A stretch of DNA of 64,000 nt from Tamlana crocina (GTDB lineage Bacteria; Bacteroidota; Bacteroidia; Flavobacteriales; Flavobacteriaceae): assembly GCA_040429635.1 (NCBI GenBank), contig CP158972.1, positions 3,107,501 through 3,171,500 of the forward strand. The letters run 5' to 3'. The translations under genes and the position numbers were made by a program. The notes under the pieces were generated by a model that was given only the letters and a program-made list of their open reading frames with translations, ran no database searches and was not told the origin of the DNA. Shown one piece after another: positions 1-11,719 of this stretch (within the stretch, counting starts at the first letter, position 1; each line of letters begins with the position of its first letter).

Positions 1-1732
<1,732 letters not shown>

Positions 1733-1937
1733 GTACTTTTTGCTTTTTTATGAGTTCAATCAATTGAGTCTCCTCAATCGATTTGCGGTCATTTACATCG
1801 CTCGTAGTGATGCAAACGACCAGAATTATTGCTAAAGTTAAATCTCTTTAACTTTTAATTTCATGTATCTTTTTTCAATATGTCAATGAACTGTATTCAA
1901 TTCTAAATTCAAAATTTTGAATTCAAAATCAAAATTG

Positions 1938-2011
1938 TGGAGAATATCGGAGTCGAACCGATGACCTCCTGCGTGCAAGGCAGGCGCTCTAGCCAGCTGA
2001 GCTAATCCCCC
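1938..2011 (-). tRNA. tRNA-Ala (anticodon TGC)
   Basis: Reverse complement folds as a 74-nt tRNA: acceptor GGGGGAT against ATTCTCC with two G-U pairs, D-arm AGCTCAGCTGG, anticodon loop CTTGCAC giving TGC, and T-arm GGTTCGACTCC. No CCA is encoded beyond the discriminator A. It lies in the 16S-23S spacer next to tRNA-Ile, the usual Bacteroidota arrangement. Confidence 0.97.
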
Positions 2012-2139
2012 ATTTGAAATTCAGAATTGTGAATTCAGAATTACGAATTTAGAATCCTCTGCTCCTAGAATTTCCTTTCAGTATTTAATGAACTTTTTCT
2101 AAACTATAATTAAACGTTTGCCTAATCAAGCTTAGCTTG

Positions 2140-2213
2140 TAGTCTCAGGCAGACTCGAACTGCCGACCTCTACATTATCAGTGTAGCGCTCTAACCAGCT
2201 GAGCTATGAGACT
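2140..2213 (-). tRNA. tRNA-Ile (anticodon GAT)
   Basis: Reverse complement folds as a 74-nt tRNA with acceptor AGTCTCA against TGAGACT, D-arm AGCTCAGCTGG, anticodon loop CTGATAA giving GAT (Ile), and T-arm CAGTTCGAGTCTG. It lies between 16S and tRNA-Ala in the rRNA spacer. Confidence 0.97.
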
Positions 2214-2224
2214 GTTACTCTTCG

Positions 2225-2294
2225 GTTATCGGTCTCCCGTTATCGGTTATCGGTCGTTAATACGAATAACTAACAACTAGAAACTAACAACTAG
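2225..2294. repeat. Short direct repeats in the rRNA spacer
   Basis: The 16S/tRNA-Ile spacer holds three copies of GTTATCGGT (2225, 2239, 2246) and two copies of AACTAACAACTAG (2268-2280 and 2282-2294). They look like replication-slippage repeats in untranslated spacer. No function is visible. Confidence 0.7.
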
Positions 2295-2367
2295 TATATT
2301 TTAAATTGACAGCAGTGAGAACAAACATCTCTGTGCTTTGGAAACTTCCCCTAGGACGTCTTTCTCT

Positions 2368-3890
<1,523 letters not shown>

Positions 3891-4076
3891 TCGTTAAATC
3901 TTTTGGCCTAGCGGCCTGTTTCTTAACGTTCCTAAGTTAGGATTTCCAGGTGCTCAAAAATGGTTTATTCTCTCTGCTGACCCGGACCGTTTCCAGTCCG
4001 AATCTTACGCTGTCAATTCAATATGTCTATGAACTTCTTTTCTCTTTCCTCAACTCGTTTCCTTGTTAAGCGGGTG

Positions 4077-4107
4077 CAAATATAAAACCCTTTTTTTAAC
4101 TCCACAA
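4077..4107 (-). promoter_or_regulatory. rRNA operon promoter, proximal copy
   Basis: On the minus strand TTG (4105-4107), a 20-base spacer and TATATTTG (4077-4084) match the Bacteroidota -33/-7 promoter (TTG...TAnnTTTG). The start of transcription would be near 4070, giving a leader of about 180 nt before 16S. It is followed by GCACCCGC, close to the GCAGCCGC after the two upstream copies. Confidence 0.8.
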
Positions 4108-4215
4108 AACTTTTTCGGTTTTTTTTCGGAAAATTTTCCCGGCCGTTGCGGCGATAAAAAACAACCTTTACGTGAACGTTTCCGCTTCCAACAGACCTGC
4201 TGTTTTTAGCGGCTG

Positions 4216-4245
4216 CAAACATACGATGTTTTTTGTTGCCGGCAA
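4216..4245 (-). promoter_or_regulatory. rRNA operon promoter, middle copy
   Basis: On the minus strand TTG (4243-4245), a 19-base spacer and TATGTTTG (4216-4223). It is followed by GCAGCCGCTAAAAAC, which is repeated exactly after the distal copy. The copy lies about 139 bp upstream of the proximal promoter and faces the rRNA genes. Confidence 0.75.
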
Positions 4246-4353
4246 GCTTTTTTTTGTTTTTTTTTTCGATTTTTTTTCGAAGCTTGAAAAAGCGTGGCAA
4301 AACCGTTATTTTTATGAACTCCGCCTGTTGGCATGTGCCGTTTTTAGCGGCTG

Positions 4354-4385
4354 CAAATATACCACCCTTTTTCTTTTCCAAACAA
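4354..4385 (-). promoter_or_regulatory. rRNA operon promoter, distal copy
   Basis: On the minus strand TATATTTG (4354-4361) with TTG 17 bases (4379-4381) or 21 bases (4383-4385) upstream, followed by GCAGCCGCTAAAAAC. It is the third copy of a unit of about 138 bp; each unit also carries long T runs on the plus strand. This fits a tandemly amplified rRNA promoter. Confidence 0.7.
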
Positions 4386-4742
4386 ACTTTTCGGCGATTT
4401 TTTTTAGGCTTTTTTTGGCTTCGGGCGCAACGCGCTGAACGTGCATGAGTTACGGCGGAAGTTTTTTGAACGGGCATCCCTTGGGGAATGCTCAAGACCA
4501 AAAAAAGGGACCCTTATATATATGTGCAGGGCGGGAAACGCCCCGAACGTTACCTTATATAAAGGTAGCCGGGAACCCTGAACGGCAACGGACACCAGCA
4601 AACGTGCCCGCGGCAGGGGTAGCAGCGGACAGTCCGCAGCGAGGAACAAACGAGGTCTTCAAGCCCTTCGGCTTCGCTCAGGATAAACTACAGCCCGGCC
4701 CGAAGGGAAACGCCCAAAAAGAAAATTATACACATATATATA
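4386..4742. repeat. Repeat-rich non-coding spacer before thrS
   Basis: No convincing gene. The stretch is GC-richer than its surroundings and holds hairpins: TACCTT/AAGGTA around 4551-4567, and GCGGAC/GTCCGC around 4624-4636. It also has a CTTCGGCTTCGCTCAGG block (4666-4682) resembling the elements at 57662 and 59881, and an AGCCCGGCCCGAAGGGAAAC block (4692-4711) of a kind I recall from other flavobacterial spacers. Whether any of it is a stable RNA cannot be judged here. Confidence 0.5.
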
Positions 4743-4773
4743 TTGTATGTGTTTGTTTATACTATTATCTTTG
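4743..4773 (+). promoter_or_regulatory. thrS promoter
   Basis: TTG (4743-4745), a 20-base spacer and TATCTTTG (4766-4773) match the Bacteroidota promoter. Transcription would begin near 4780, leaving a leader of under 20 nt before the ATG at 4796. The following GCAGCCG is shared with the rRNA promoters, which may mean common growth-rate control. Confidence 0.75.
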
Positions 4774-4795
4774 CAGCCGAATTTCAATTTAATTT

Positions 4796-6730
4796 ATGAT
4801 ACATATTACTTTACCCGATGGGAGCGTAAAAACGTTTGACGAAGGCGTTACAGCAATGGATGTTGCAAAAAGCATTAGCGAAGGCTTGGCAAGGAATGTT
4901 ATTTCGGCCAGTTTTAATGGCACAACCGTAGAAACCGTAACCCCGCTGACCATCGATGGTAATTTAGTATTATATACATGGAAGGACGACGAAGGCAAAA
5001 CGGCCTTTTGGCACAGTAGTGCGCACGTTTTGGCTCAGGCTATTGAAGAACTTTACCCTGGTGCTAAACTTACTATTGGCCCGGCGATTGAAAACGGATT
5101 TTATTACGATGTGGATTTTGGCGAGCACAGCATTTCTGAAAAGGATTTTAAATCTATTGAAAACAAAATGTTGGAAATAGCCAGAGGCAAGCACGACTTT
5201 AAGATGCGTTCGGCCAGTAAAGCAGATGCTCTTGAACTGTACAATGACAATCCGTTTAAAACCGAATTGATTGAAAACTTGGAAGACGGCACGATTACTT
5301 TCTGTGACCATTCTACGTTTACCGACTTATGCCGCGGCGGGCATATCCCGAACACTGGCATCATTAAGGCGGTTAAAATTTTGAGTGTTGCAGGTGCTTA
5401 CTGGCGCGGCGATGAAAACAAACCACAATTAACTCGTGTTTATGGCATTTCGTTCCCTAAACAAAAGGAACTTACCGAGTATTTAAACATGCTCGAGGAA
5501 GCGAAAAAACGCGACCACAGAAAACTAGGTAAAGAGTTGGAGCTTTTTACTTTCTCGCAAAAAGTTGGTCAAGGTCTTCCGTTGTGGCTCCCCAAAGGAG
5601 CTGCTTTGCGCGAGCGTTTGGAAAATTTCCTTAAAGCCGCCCAAAAGAAAGCGGGCTACGATATGGTGGTAACACCCCATATTGGACAAAAAGAACTTTA
5701 TGTTACTTCCGGGCATTATGCCAAATATGGAGAAGATAGCTTTCAGCCTATCCACACCCCAAAGGAAGATGAAGAGTTTTTACTAAAACCAATGAACTGT
5801 CCGCACCACTGCGAAGTTTACAAACACTACCAATGGAGTTATAAAGATTTACCTGTTCGATATGCCGAATTCGGTACCGTTTATAGATATGAGCAAAGTG
5901 GTGAATTGCATGGTTTAACCCGTGTTCGTGGTTTCACTCAAGATGATGCCCATATTTTCTGTACGGCCGACCAGTTAGATGCTGAGTTTAAAAATGTAAT
6001 AGACTTGGTACTTTATGTTTTCGGTTCGTTAGGGTTTGAAAACTTTACGGCGCAGGTATCCGTAAGGGATCCTAAAAACCCCGACAAATATATTGGTGAT
6101 GTTTCCAATTGGGAAAAAGCCGAACAGGCCATTATCAATGCAGCCTCCGATAAAGGTTTAGATTATGTGATTGAAGAAGGCGAAGCCGCATTTTATGGGC
6201 CGAAGTTAGACTTTATGGTAAAGGATGCTCTAGGCAGACGTTGGCAACTGGGCACCATTCAGGTAGATTACAATTTACCGGAGCGTTTCGACTTAACCTA
6301 TAAAGGTAGTGATAACGAATCGCACCGTCCTATTATGATTCACCGTGCGCCATTTGGAAGTATGGAACGTTTTGTAGCGCTGTTACTTGAGCACACAGGT
6401 GGAAATTTCCCGCTTTGGCTCATGCCGACCCAAGCTATTATCCTATCTATTAGTGAGAAATACGAAAAATACGCGCAAAAAGTTTTAAATTTGCTAGAAA
6501 ATAACGAAATTCGCGCCCTTGTAGACCATAGAAATGAGACCATTGGGAAGAAAATTCGGGAAGCCGAAATGCAAAAACACCCGTATATGATTATCATTGG
6601 CGAGCAAGAAGAGCAAGAAAGTAAAATAACTGTGCGTCAGCACGGTGGAGCAGATTTAGGCATGATTTCTGTAGAAGCGTTTACGGAAATCATAAATAAA
6701 GAAATCAAAAAAACGTTGAAATCGTTTTAA
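4796..6730 (+). CDS. thrS: threonine--tRNA ligase (ThrRS)
   Basis: Class II aminoacyl-tRNA synthetase charging tRNA-Thr. The 644-residue length is normal for the bacterial enzyme. Order of domains: TGS (about 1-62), the second additional (editing) domain with H73-x3-H77, then the catalytic core with motif 2 around [18 protein letters not shown], and a C-terminal anticodon-binding domain. The MNCPHH motif supplies the zinc-binding Cys335. The ATG is placed directly after a good promoter. It heads the thrS-infC-rpmI-rplT cluster found in many bacteria. No oddities in the reading frame. Confidence 0.98.
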   Translation: MIHITLPDGSVKTFDEGVTAMDVAKSISEGLARNVISASFNGTTVETVTPLTIDGNLVLYTWKDDEGKTAFWHSSAHVLAQAIEELYPGAKLTIGPAIENGFYYDVDFGEHSISEKDFKSIENKMLEIARGKHDFKMRSASKADALELYNDNPFKTELIENLEDGTITFCDHSTFTDLCRGGHIPNTGIIKAVKILSVAGAYWRGDENKPQLTRVYGISFPKQKELTEYLNMLEEAKKRDHRKLGKELELFTFSQKVGQGLPLWLPKGAALRERLENFLKAAQKKAGYDMVVTPHIGQKELYVTSGHYAKYGEDSFQPIHTPKEDEEFLLKPMNCPHHCEVYKHYQWSYKDLPVRYAEFGTVYRYEQSGELHGLTRVRGFTQDDAHIFCTADQLDAEFKNVIDLVLYVFGSLGFENFTAQVSVRDPKNPDKYIGDVSNWEKAEQAIINAASDKGLDYVIEEGEAAFYGPKLDFMVKDALGRRWQLGTIQVDYNLPERFDLTYKGSDNESHRPIMIHRAPFGSMERFVALLLEHTGGNFPLWLMPTQAIILSISEKYEKYAQKVLNLLENNEIRALVDHRNETIGKKIREAEMQKHPYMIIIGEQEEQESKITVRQHGGADLGMISVEAFTEIINKEIKKTLKSF

Positions 6731-6766
6731 TAAATATAATTAAGTTTAATTTAAAACCATAACGCC

Positions 6767-7315
6767 ATAGCAATTAGAAGAAGACAACAGCCCAGAAGGG
6801 TTAAACAAGAGGACAAGCATAAGATTAACTCTAAGATTACAGCACAAAAACTACGTTTAGTTGGAGATAACGTAGAGGTGGGCATTTATACCAAAGGTGA
6901 TGCCATGAGAATAGCCAACGAGTTGGAATTGGATTTAGTTGAGATATCGCCTAACGCCGACCCTCCTGTTTGCAAAGTTATGGATTACAAAAAGTTTCTT
7001 TACGAGCAAAAGAAACGTGAAAAAGCTTTAAAGGCCAAAGCCAGTAAAGTAACCATTAAGGAAATTCGTTTTGGGCCTCAAACCGATGACCACGATTACG
7101 AATTTAAAAAGAAGCACGCCGAAAAGTTCTTAAAAGAAGGTGCCAAATTAAAAGCTTTTGTATTCTTTAAAGGACGTTCTATCGTGTTTAAAGAGCAAGG
7201 TCAAATTTTGTTGTTAAGACTGGCACAGGACCTTGAAGAATTTGGTAAGGTGGAACAAATGCCAAAACTGGAAGGTAAGCGAATGACGATGTTCATCGCC
7301 CCGCATAAAAAATAA
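6767..7315 (+). CDS. infC: translation initiation factor IF-3, non-canonical start
   Basis: IF-3 binds the 30S subunit and enforces initiator tRNA and start-codon choice. The frame continues upstream of the first GTG (6878) to a TAA at 6752, and this upstream part encodes typical IF-3 N-terminal residues ([11 protein letters not shown], then [12 protein letters not shown]). No ATG, GTG or TTG exists in that stretch. The start must therefore be ATA (6767, giving MAIRRR, which I prefer) or ATT (6773). A rare start codon on infC is known from E. coli, where it gives autoregulation. The central domain shows [20 protein letters not shown]. Length is 182 residues with the ATA start. Confidence 0.93.
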   Translation: MAIRRRQQPRRVKQEDKHKINSKITAQKLRLVGDNVEVGIYTKGDAMRIANELELDLVEISPNADPPVCKVMDYKKFLYEQKKREKALKAKASKVTIKEIRFGPQTDDHDYEFKKKHAEKFLKEGAKLKAFVFFKGRSIVFKEQGQILLLRLAQDLEEFGKVEQMPKLEGKRMTMFIAPHKK

Positions 7316-7321
7316 ATCGAT

Positions 7322-7379
7322 ATTTCTATTTTAAACGGAAAATAGAAATCAGTATAATACGATGCTGAAATAGCTTCAG
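7322..7379 (+). promoter_or_regulatory. Paired hairpins in the infC-rpmI leader
   Basis: Between infC and rpmI lie a hairpin with an 11-bp stem (ATTTCTATTTT/AAAATAGAAAT, 7322-7349) and a second one (GCTGAA/TTCAGC, about 7364-7380). Neither has a T tract, so they are not ordinary terminators. L20 represses this operon through mRNA structure in other bacteria; that this is such a leader is only inference. Confidence 0.35.
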
Positions 7380-7422
7380 CACAAAAGTAATTAAGCGAAA
7401 TAATTAAAACTAGGAGAAGAAA

Positions 7423-7620
7423 ATGCCTAAAATGAAGACAAAATCCAGCGCCAAAAAACGCTTTAAGCTAACTGGTACTGGTAAGATTAAAAGAAAGCAC
7501 GCTTTTAAGAGCCACATCTTAACAAAGAAATCTAAAAAGCGTAAGCTTGCGTTAACCCATGATACTTTAGTACATAAGGCTGACGAAGACAATATTAAAA
7601 CCATGTTACGTTTAAAGTAA
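7423..7620 (+). CDS. rpmI: 50S ribosomal protein L35
   Basis: A 65-residue, very basic protein starting [20 protein letters not shown], the normal length and N-terminus of bacterial L35. It lies between infC and rplT as usual. An AGGAG sequence sits 7 bases before the ATG, which is unusual in this phylum, where Shine-Dalgarno sequences are mostly absent. It could mark efficient translation of a ribosomal protein. Confidence 0.98.
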   Translation: MPKMKTKSSAKKRFKLTGTGKIKRKHAFKSHILTKKSKKRKLALTHDTLVHKADEDNIKTMLRLK

Positions 7621-7680
7621 CATTAAGTTTTAATCGGTTAAAACAATTTATAAACCCTGGAGTTAGGCTCATTGATTAAC

Positions 7681-7715
7681 GATTGTAGATTTTAGATTTT
7701 AGATTTGCAATTTTA
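7681..7715. repeat. TTTTAGA microsatellite
   Basis: Two to three imperfect copies of GATTTTA in the rpmI-rplT gap (AGATTTTAGATTTTAGATTT). This is low-complexity spacer, probably slippage-prone. It could be mildly variable between strains. Confidence 0.55.
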
Positions 7716-7768
7716 GAGAAATAAAAAAGTGTCGATTATCGACCGCCTACTACAAAACAATTAACATT

Positions 7769-8113
7769 ATGCCAAGATCAGTAAATTCTGTAGCAAAAAG
7801 AGCCAGAAGAAAAAAGGTTCTAAAACAAGCAAAAGGTTACTTCGGACGTCGTAAAAACGTTTGGACAGTAGCAAAAAATGCGGTTGACAAAGCGATGCAA
7901 TACTCGTACAGAGACCGCAGAAACAAAAAGAGAACATTCCGCGCTTTATGGATTACGCGTATTAACGCCGGAGCCAGAGAACACGGTTTATCTTATTCTC
8001 AATTTATGGGGAAATTAAAAGCTAACGACATCGAACTAAACCGTAAGGTTCTAGCCGATTTAGCTATGAACAACCCAGAAGCTTTTAAAGCTGTAGTAGA
8101 GAAAGTAAAATAA
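7769..8113 (+). CDS. rplT: 50S ribosomal protein L20
   Basis: A 114-residue protein with the L20 N-terminus ([20 protein letters not shown]) and the conserved [17 protein letters not shown] block. It binds 23S rRNA early in 50S assembly and, in studied bacteria, represses its own operon. It is the last gene of the thrS-infC-rpmI-rplT cluster and is followed by a strong hairpin terminator. Start and length are standard. Confidence 0.98.
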   Translation: MPRSVNSVAKRARRKKVLKQAKGYFGRRKNVWTVAKNAVDKAMQYSYRDRRNKKRTFRALWITRINAGAREHGLSYSQFMGKLKANDIELNRKVLADLAMNNPEAFKAVVEKVK

Positions 8114-8150
8114 GGCTTTTGCCTATTGTAAAACATATTATTCGCTTAAT

Positions 8151-8181
8151 AAAAATCCGATTCTTTCGAATCGGATTTTTT
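8151..8181. terminator. Bidirectional terminator, rplT / YjbQ
   Basis: A 13-bp perfect stem AAAAATCCGATTC/GAATCGGATTTTT with a TTTC loop, A-rich on one side and T-rich on the other. It serves rplT on the plus strand and the convergent YjbQ gene, whose stop begins at the edge of the hairpin. Confidence 0.9.
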
Positions 8182-8606
8182 TATGCGCCAAAAGCAGTAA
8201 TGACTATTTTTCTGCTTCCCCCGTAATCGCGATGTTCGCACAAATAAATGCCCTGCCAAGCGCCCAAATTTAATTTGCCATTGGTAATGGGTATTTGTAC
8301 CGAAGTTCCCAATAGTGAGGCCTTAATATGTGCAGGCATATCGTCCGGCCCTTCATAAGTATGTTTGTAATAAGGAGCATTCTCAGGAACCATTTTATTA
8401 AAATGGCTTTCAAAATCGAGCCTCACCGTGTAATCGGCATTTTCATTAATGGTTAAACTTGCCGATGTATGTTTAATAAAAACCTGCAGTTGACCCAATT
8501 TTATTTCTGTGATTTCTGGTATGGCTTGTAAAATTTCATCGGTAATTAAATGGAATCCTCTAGAAAACGGTTGGAGCTGTATTTCTTTTTGGTAAAATTT
8601 CATCAA
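8181..8606 (-). CDS. YjbQ family protein (UPF0047)
   Basis: A 141-residue protein matching the YjbQ/UPF0047 family along its whole length, with the conserved HTSASL (TINENAD follows) and the C-terminal QGIYLCEHRD and GGSRKI blocks. Members have weak thiamine-phosphate synthase activity in vitro, but the true role is not settled. The two adjacent N-terminal Met codons leave the start uncertain by one residue. It is transcribed away from the 430-residue secreted protein gene upstream, 24 bp apart, possibly as one unit. Confidence 0.93.
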   Translation of the reverse strand: MMKFYQKEIQLQPFSRGFHLITDEILQAIPEITEIKLGQLQVFIKHTSASLTINENADYTVRLDFESHFNKMVPENAPYYKHTYEGPDDMPAHIKASLLGTSVQIPITNGKLNLGAWQGIYLCEHRDYGGSRKIVITAFGA

Positions 8607-8630
8607 GTAGTTTTTTGAATTGAAAACGAT

Positions 8631-9923
8631 TCACGTTTTCTGCTTTTTCTTTTTGGCCGCGGGAAACAAAACATTATTTAAGATCAACCGATATCCTGGA
8701 GAAGTTGGGTGCAAATCGAGTTCGGTTTTAGCATCCCCTACTCTGTGTTGATAATCTTCTGGGTCGTGCCCACCATAGAACGTAAAAAAGCCTTTTCCTT
8801 TTATGCCATGAATGTATTTTGCCTCCCCATTACTCTTTGTTTCGCCCATAACCAATACATTCGATTTTATTTCATCGCGTGTAAAAGAAGTGGTTTGTCC
8901 CATAAAACCTTTCACCAAAGCCGTGTGATTTTGGCACAACATGGTAGGCACGGGATCCCATTTTGCCGAAAATTCCATTAACGAAAAATAATCGGTGGTT
9001 TTGGGAATCATTCGTTTTCTGGTCATATCGATGGATGAAAACTCATAAACATTCGGACTTCTTTCCAAAAGAAAATCTGTAAACGCAAAGGTTTTATTGT
9101 AGTCTATTTTATTTTGATAACCTGGGTCGCTGGCATCACCATCAAACATGGGTTCGCAAATATCGACACCTTCGGCTGAAAGAGCAATATCAAAACTATC
9201 GGTGGCACTGCACATGGCAAACATAAATCCGCCGCCCACCACATAATCACGTATTTTTAAAGCCACCGCCAACTTAGATTGCGATACTTTGTTGTAGCCT
9301 AATTTGTTGGCCAAGGCCTCAGCATCCTTTTTTTCTTGAATGTACCAAGAAGCCGCTCTGTACTGCGCATAAAATTTACCGTACTGCCCCGTAAAATCCT
9401 CGTGGTGCAAGTGCAACCAATCGAAGGCTAAAAGTCCGTCGTTTAAAACCTCTTCGTCGTAAACAGTTTCATAGGGGATTTCGGCATATTGCAATACCAT
9501 GGTTACTGCGTCGTCCCATGGTAATTTACCGCTTGGGGTATAAACAGCAATTTTTGGAGCTTTTTCCAAAACAACCGCTTCCATATTTTGGCTGGGGCTA
9601 CTAATTTCTTGAAGAATCGATTCGGCTTTATCATTGGAAATCACTTCAAAAGACACTCCCCTTATTTGGCATTCGCGTTGGATATCTTCAGTATCGGGCA
9701 GCAAAAACGAACCGCCTTTATAGTTCAAAAGCCATTTTACTTTTAATTGTTTATTGAGCGTCCAATAAGTGATACCGTAGGCTTTTAGGTGATTTTTTTG
9801 TCCTTCGGCATCCATGGGAATCAGGATGTAGGATGCATAGGTTTTAAAGCCTAAACAAATCAATAATAATGTAAAGAATATTTTTTTCAATTGAGGCAAT
9901 GCTTTATGGGATTTCTTTATCAT
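8631..9923 (-). CDS. conserved secreted protein, often labelled 'asparagine synthetase B'
   Basis: A 430-residue protein with an N-terminal signal peptide (hydrophobic IFFTLLLICLGF, residues about 15-26, then ASYILIPMDA). I recall this Bacteroidota family being named asparagine synthetase B in databases. I see no AsnB features: no N-terminal catalytic Cys and no ATP-pyrophosphatase loop. The middle (PKIAVYTPSG, WLHLHHEDF, GGGFMFAMC) resembles class I glutamine-amidotransferase-like folds. The tail is lysine-rich. Function unknown; the usual name should not be taken as evidence. Confidence 0.8.
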   Translation of the reverse strand: MIKKSHKALPQLKKIFFTLLLICLGFKTYASYILIPMDAEGQKNHLKAYGITYWTLNKQLKVKWLLNYKGGSFLLPDTEDIQRECQIRGVSFEVISNDKAESILQEISSPSQNMEAVVLEKAPKIAVYTPSGKLPWDDAVTMVLQYAEIPYETVYDEEVLNDGLLAFDWLHLHHEDFTGQYGKFYAQYRAASWYIQEKKDAEALANKLGYNKVSQSKLAVALKIRDYVVGGGFMFAMCSATDSFDIALSAEGVDICEPMFDGDASDPGYQNKIDYNKTFAFTDFLLERSPNVYEFSSIDMTRKRMIPKTTDYFSLMEFSAKWDPVPTMLCQNHTALVKGFMGQTTSFTRDEIKSNVLVMGETKSNGEAKYIHGIKGKGFFTFYGGHDPEDYQHRVGDAKTELDLHPTSPGYRLILNNVLFPAAKKKKQKT

Positions 9924-10008
9924 TTTCCTTAAAAAATGACTTCGTCCTAAAGTTTACCGAAATATAATGAAAATAGTTTTATCGGATAAATTACCGTTTA
10001 ATTAACGC

Positions 10009-11550
10009 TTAAAACGGCACATCGTTATCGTCATCGTCGTTAAACGAACTACCAAACGCTTGGTCTGGGCTTGCGGTGAAATTTCCTGAATTGAAATTAT
10101 CCTCACCTCCACCTTCATTCATTTTGGAATGGAATTCGAAAGGCGAATCAAAATCATCTAAATTATCAAACTTACCTAAATGCCCGATAAACTTTAATCG
10201 AATATTTTCCAAGCCACCGTTACGGTGCTTGGCAACGATAAATTCTCCTTGACCTTCGGTTGGCGAACGCTCTTCGTCATCCCACTCATCAATTTTATAA
10301 TATTCAGGTCGGTAAATAAAACTCACAATATCGGCATCCTGCTCAATCGCTCCCGATTCACGTAAATCGGATAGTAACGGACGCTTACTTCCTCCACGGG
10401 TTTCAACGGCACGCGACAGCTGCGAGAGGGCAATTACCGGAACATTAAGTTCTTTGGCCAATGCTTTTAGGTTTCTGGAAATCATCGAAATTTCCTGCTC
10501 ACGGTTTCCTGCATGGGCACTTCCGCCGGTCATCAACTGCAAATAATCAATCATGATTAATCTAATACCGTGTTGCGACGACAAACGACGGGCCTTTGCT
10601 CTTAAATCGAAAATGGAAAGTGACGGGGTATCGTCAATAAACAACGGTGCTTTTTCAAGATCCTTAACTTTTACGTTAAGCTGTTCCCATTCGTGTTTTT
10701 CCAATTTTCCGGTTCTCAGTTTTTCCGAAGACAATCCGGTTTCACTGGAAATTAAACGGGTAATAAGCTGTACCGATGCCATCTCCAAAGAGAAGAACGC
10801 CACGGGAATATTTTGATCTACCGCAATGTTTCTCGCCATCGACAGCGTTAACGCCGTTTTACCCATACCCGGTCGTGCAGCCACAATAATCAAATCGGAA
10901 GGTTGCCAGCCAGAGGTTAATTTGTCGAGTTTGGTGAATCCCGTTGGAATACCACTTAAACCTTCTTTATTCGAAATTTCCTCAATTTTCTTTTTGGCTT
11001 GGATCACCAATTCCTGAGCAGTTTCACTCGATTTTTTGATGTTGCCTTGCGTTACTTCATAAAGTCTCGATTCGGCCTTATCGAGCAAATCGAAAACATC
11101 TTTAGTTTCATCGTAAGAATCCTCGATGATTTCATTTGAAATTTTTATCAAACTGCGCTGAATGAACTTCTGCAAAATAATACGGGCATGAAACTCGATA
11201 TGCGCCGAAGAAGATACTTTTTGGGTTAAGGAAATCAAGTAAAAATCACCGCCAACCAACTCCAATTTTCCATTTTTCTTCAACTGGGTAGAAACGGTTA
11301 ATAAGTCGATAGGTTCGCTATTTTCAAACAATTGAAAAACAGCATCAAAGATGTGCTGATGGGCTTCTTTATAAAAGGCTTCAGGGCTTAAAATATCAAT
11401 TACTTCATCGACACCTTTCTTATCAATCATCATAGCCCCCAACACAACCTCTTCTAAATCAATTGCTTGAGGTGGTATTTTTCCTTTTTCAAGGTTAATG
11501 ATAGTGCTCTTATCTACTTTATAACCTTGTATTTGGTTTGGTTGTTTCAT
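10009..11550 (-). CDS. dnaB: replicative DNA helicase
   Basis: Hexameric helicase that unwinds DNA at the replication fork. The N-terminal primase-interacting domain (PPQAIDLEEVVLGAMM) is followed by the RecA-like motor with Walker A ARPGMGKTALT near residue 230, Walker B region MIDYLQLM, and the arginine-rich QLSRAVETRGG segment. The C-terminal tail is acidic (DDDDNDVPF), which I regard as normal for the group. The ATG at 11550 is chosen; an in-frame GTG two codons upstream (11556) is possible. Confidence 0.97.
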   Translation of the reverse strand: MKQPNQIQGYKVDKSTIINLEKGKIPPQAIDLEEVVLGAMMIDKKGVDEVIDILSPEAFYKEAHQHIFDAVFQLFENSEPIDLLTVSTQLKKNGKLELVGGDFYLISLTQKVSSSAHIEFHARIILQKFIQRSLIKISNEIIEDSYDETKDVFDLLDKAESRLYEVTQGNIKKSSETAQELVIQAKKKIEEISNKEGLSGIPTGFTKLDKLTSGWQPSDLIIVAARPGMGKTALTLSMARNIAVDQNIPVAFFSLEMASVQLITRLISSETGLSSEKLRTGKLEKHEWEQLNVKVKDLEKAPLFIDDTPSLSIFDLRAKARRLSSQHGIRLIMIDYLQLMTGGSAHAGNREQEISMISRNLKALAKELNVPVIALSQLSRAVETRGGSKRPLLSDLRESGAIEQDADIVSFIYRPEYYKIDEWDDEERSPTEGQGEFIVAKHRNGGLENIRLKFIGHLGKFDNLDDFDSPFEFHSKMNEGGGEDNFNSGNFTASPDQAFGSSFNDDDDNDVPF

Positions 11551-11662
11551 AGCCACGAAAGTAATTAAAAAGAACCTGTAATCAGGGCTTCTTAATGTAG
11601 TGATTGTTAACTGAAAGTTAACAAATTAACTGTTAATAACTTAATAATTTTGTGAATAAGCA

Positions 11663-11697
11663 TAAAAAAAACCGAAGCCAAAGGCTTCAGATTTTTT
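11663..11697 (-). terminator. accA terminator
   Basis: On the minus strand GAAGCC, a TTT loop, and GGCTTC followed by GGTTTTTTTT. It lies directly downstream of accA and before dnaB, separating the two genes. Confidence 0.85.
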
Positions 11698-11719
11698 ATA
11701 CGTTTTGAATACTATGGGC

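Noticed and set aside
4013-4501. A 162-residue minus-strand open frame before the rRNA genes
   Set aside because: It runs through the tandem promoter copies; its lysine-rich sequence is a by-product of the long T runs and the repeated unit.
4445-4792. A 115-residue plus-strand open frame ahead of thrS
   Set aside because: It covers the repeat-rich spacer and the thrS promoter; composition follows the repeats and there is no domain.
11556-11563. TACTTTCG on the minus strand at the dnaB start
   Set aside because: It overlaps the possible GTG start and would leave no leader; probably coincidence, and spacing to any TTG is wrong.
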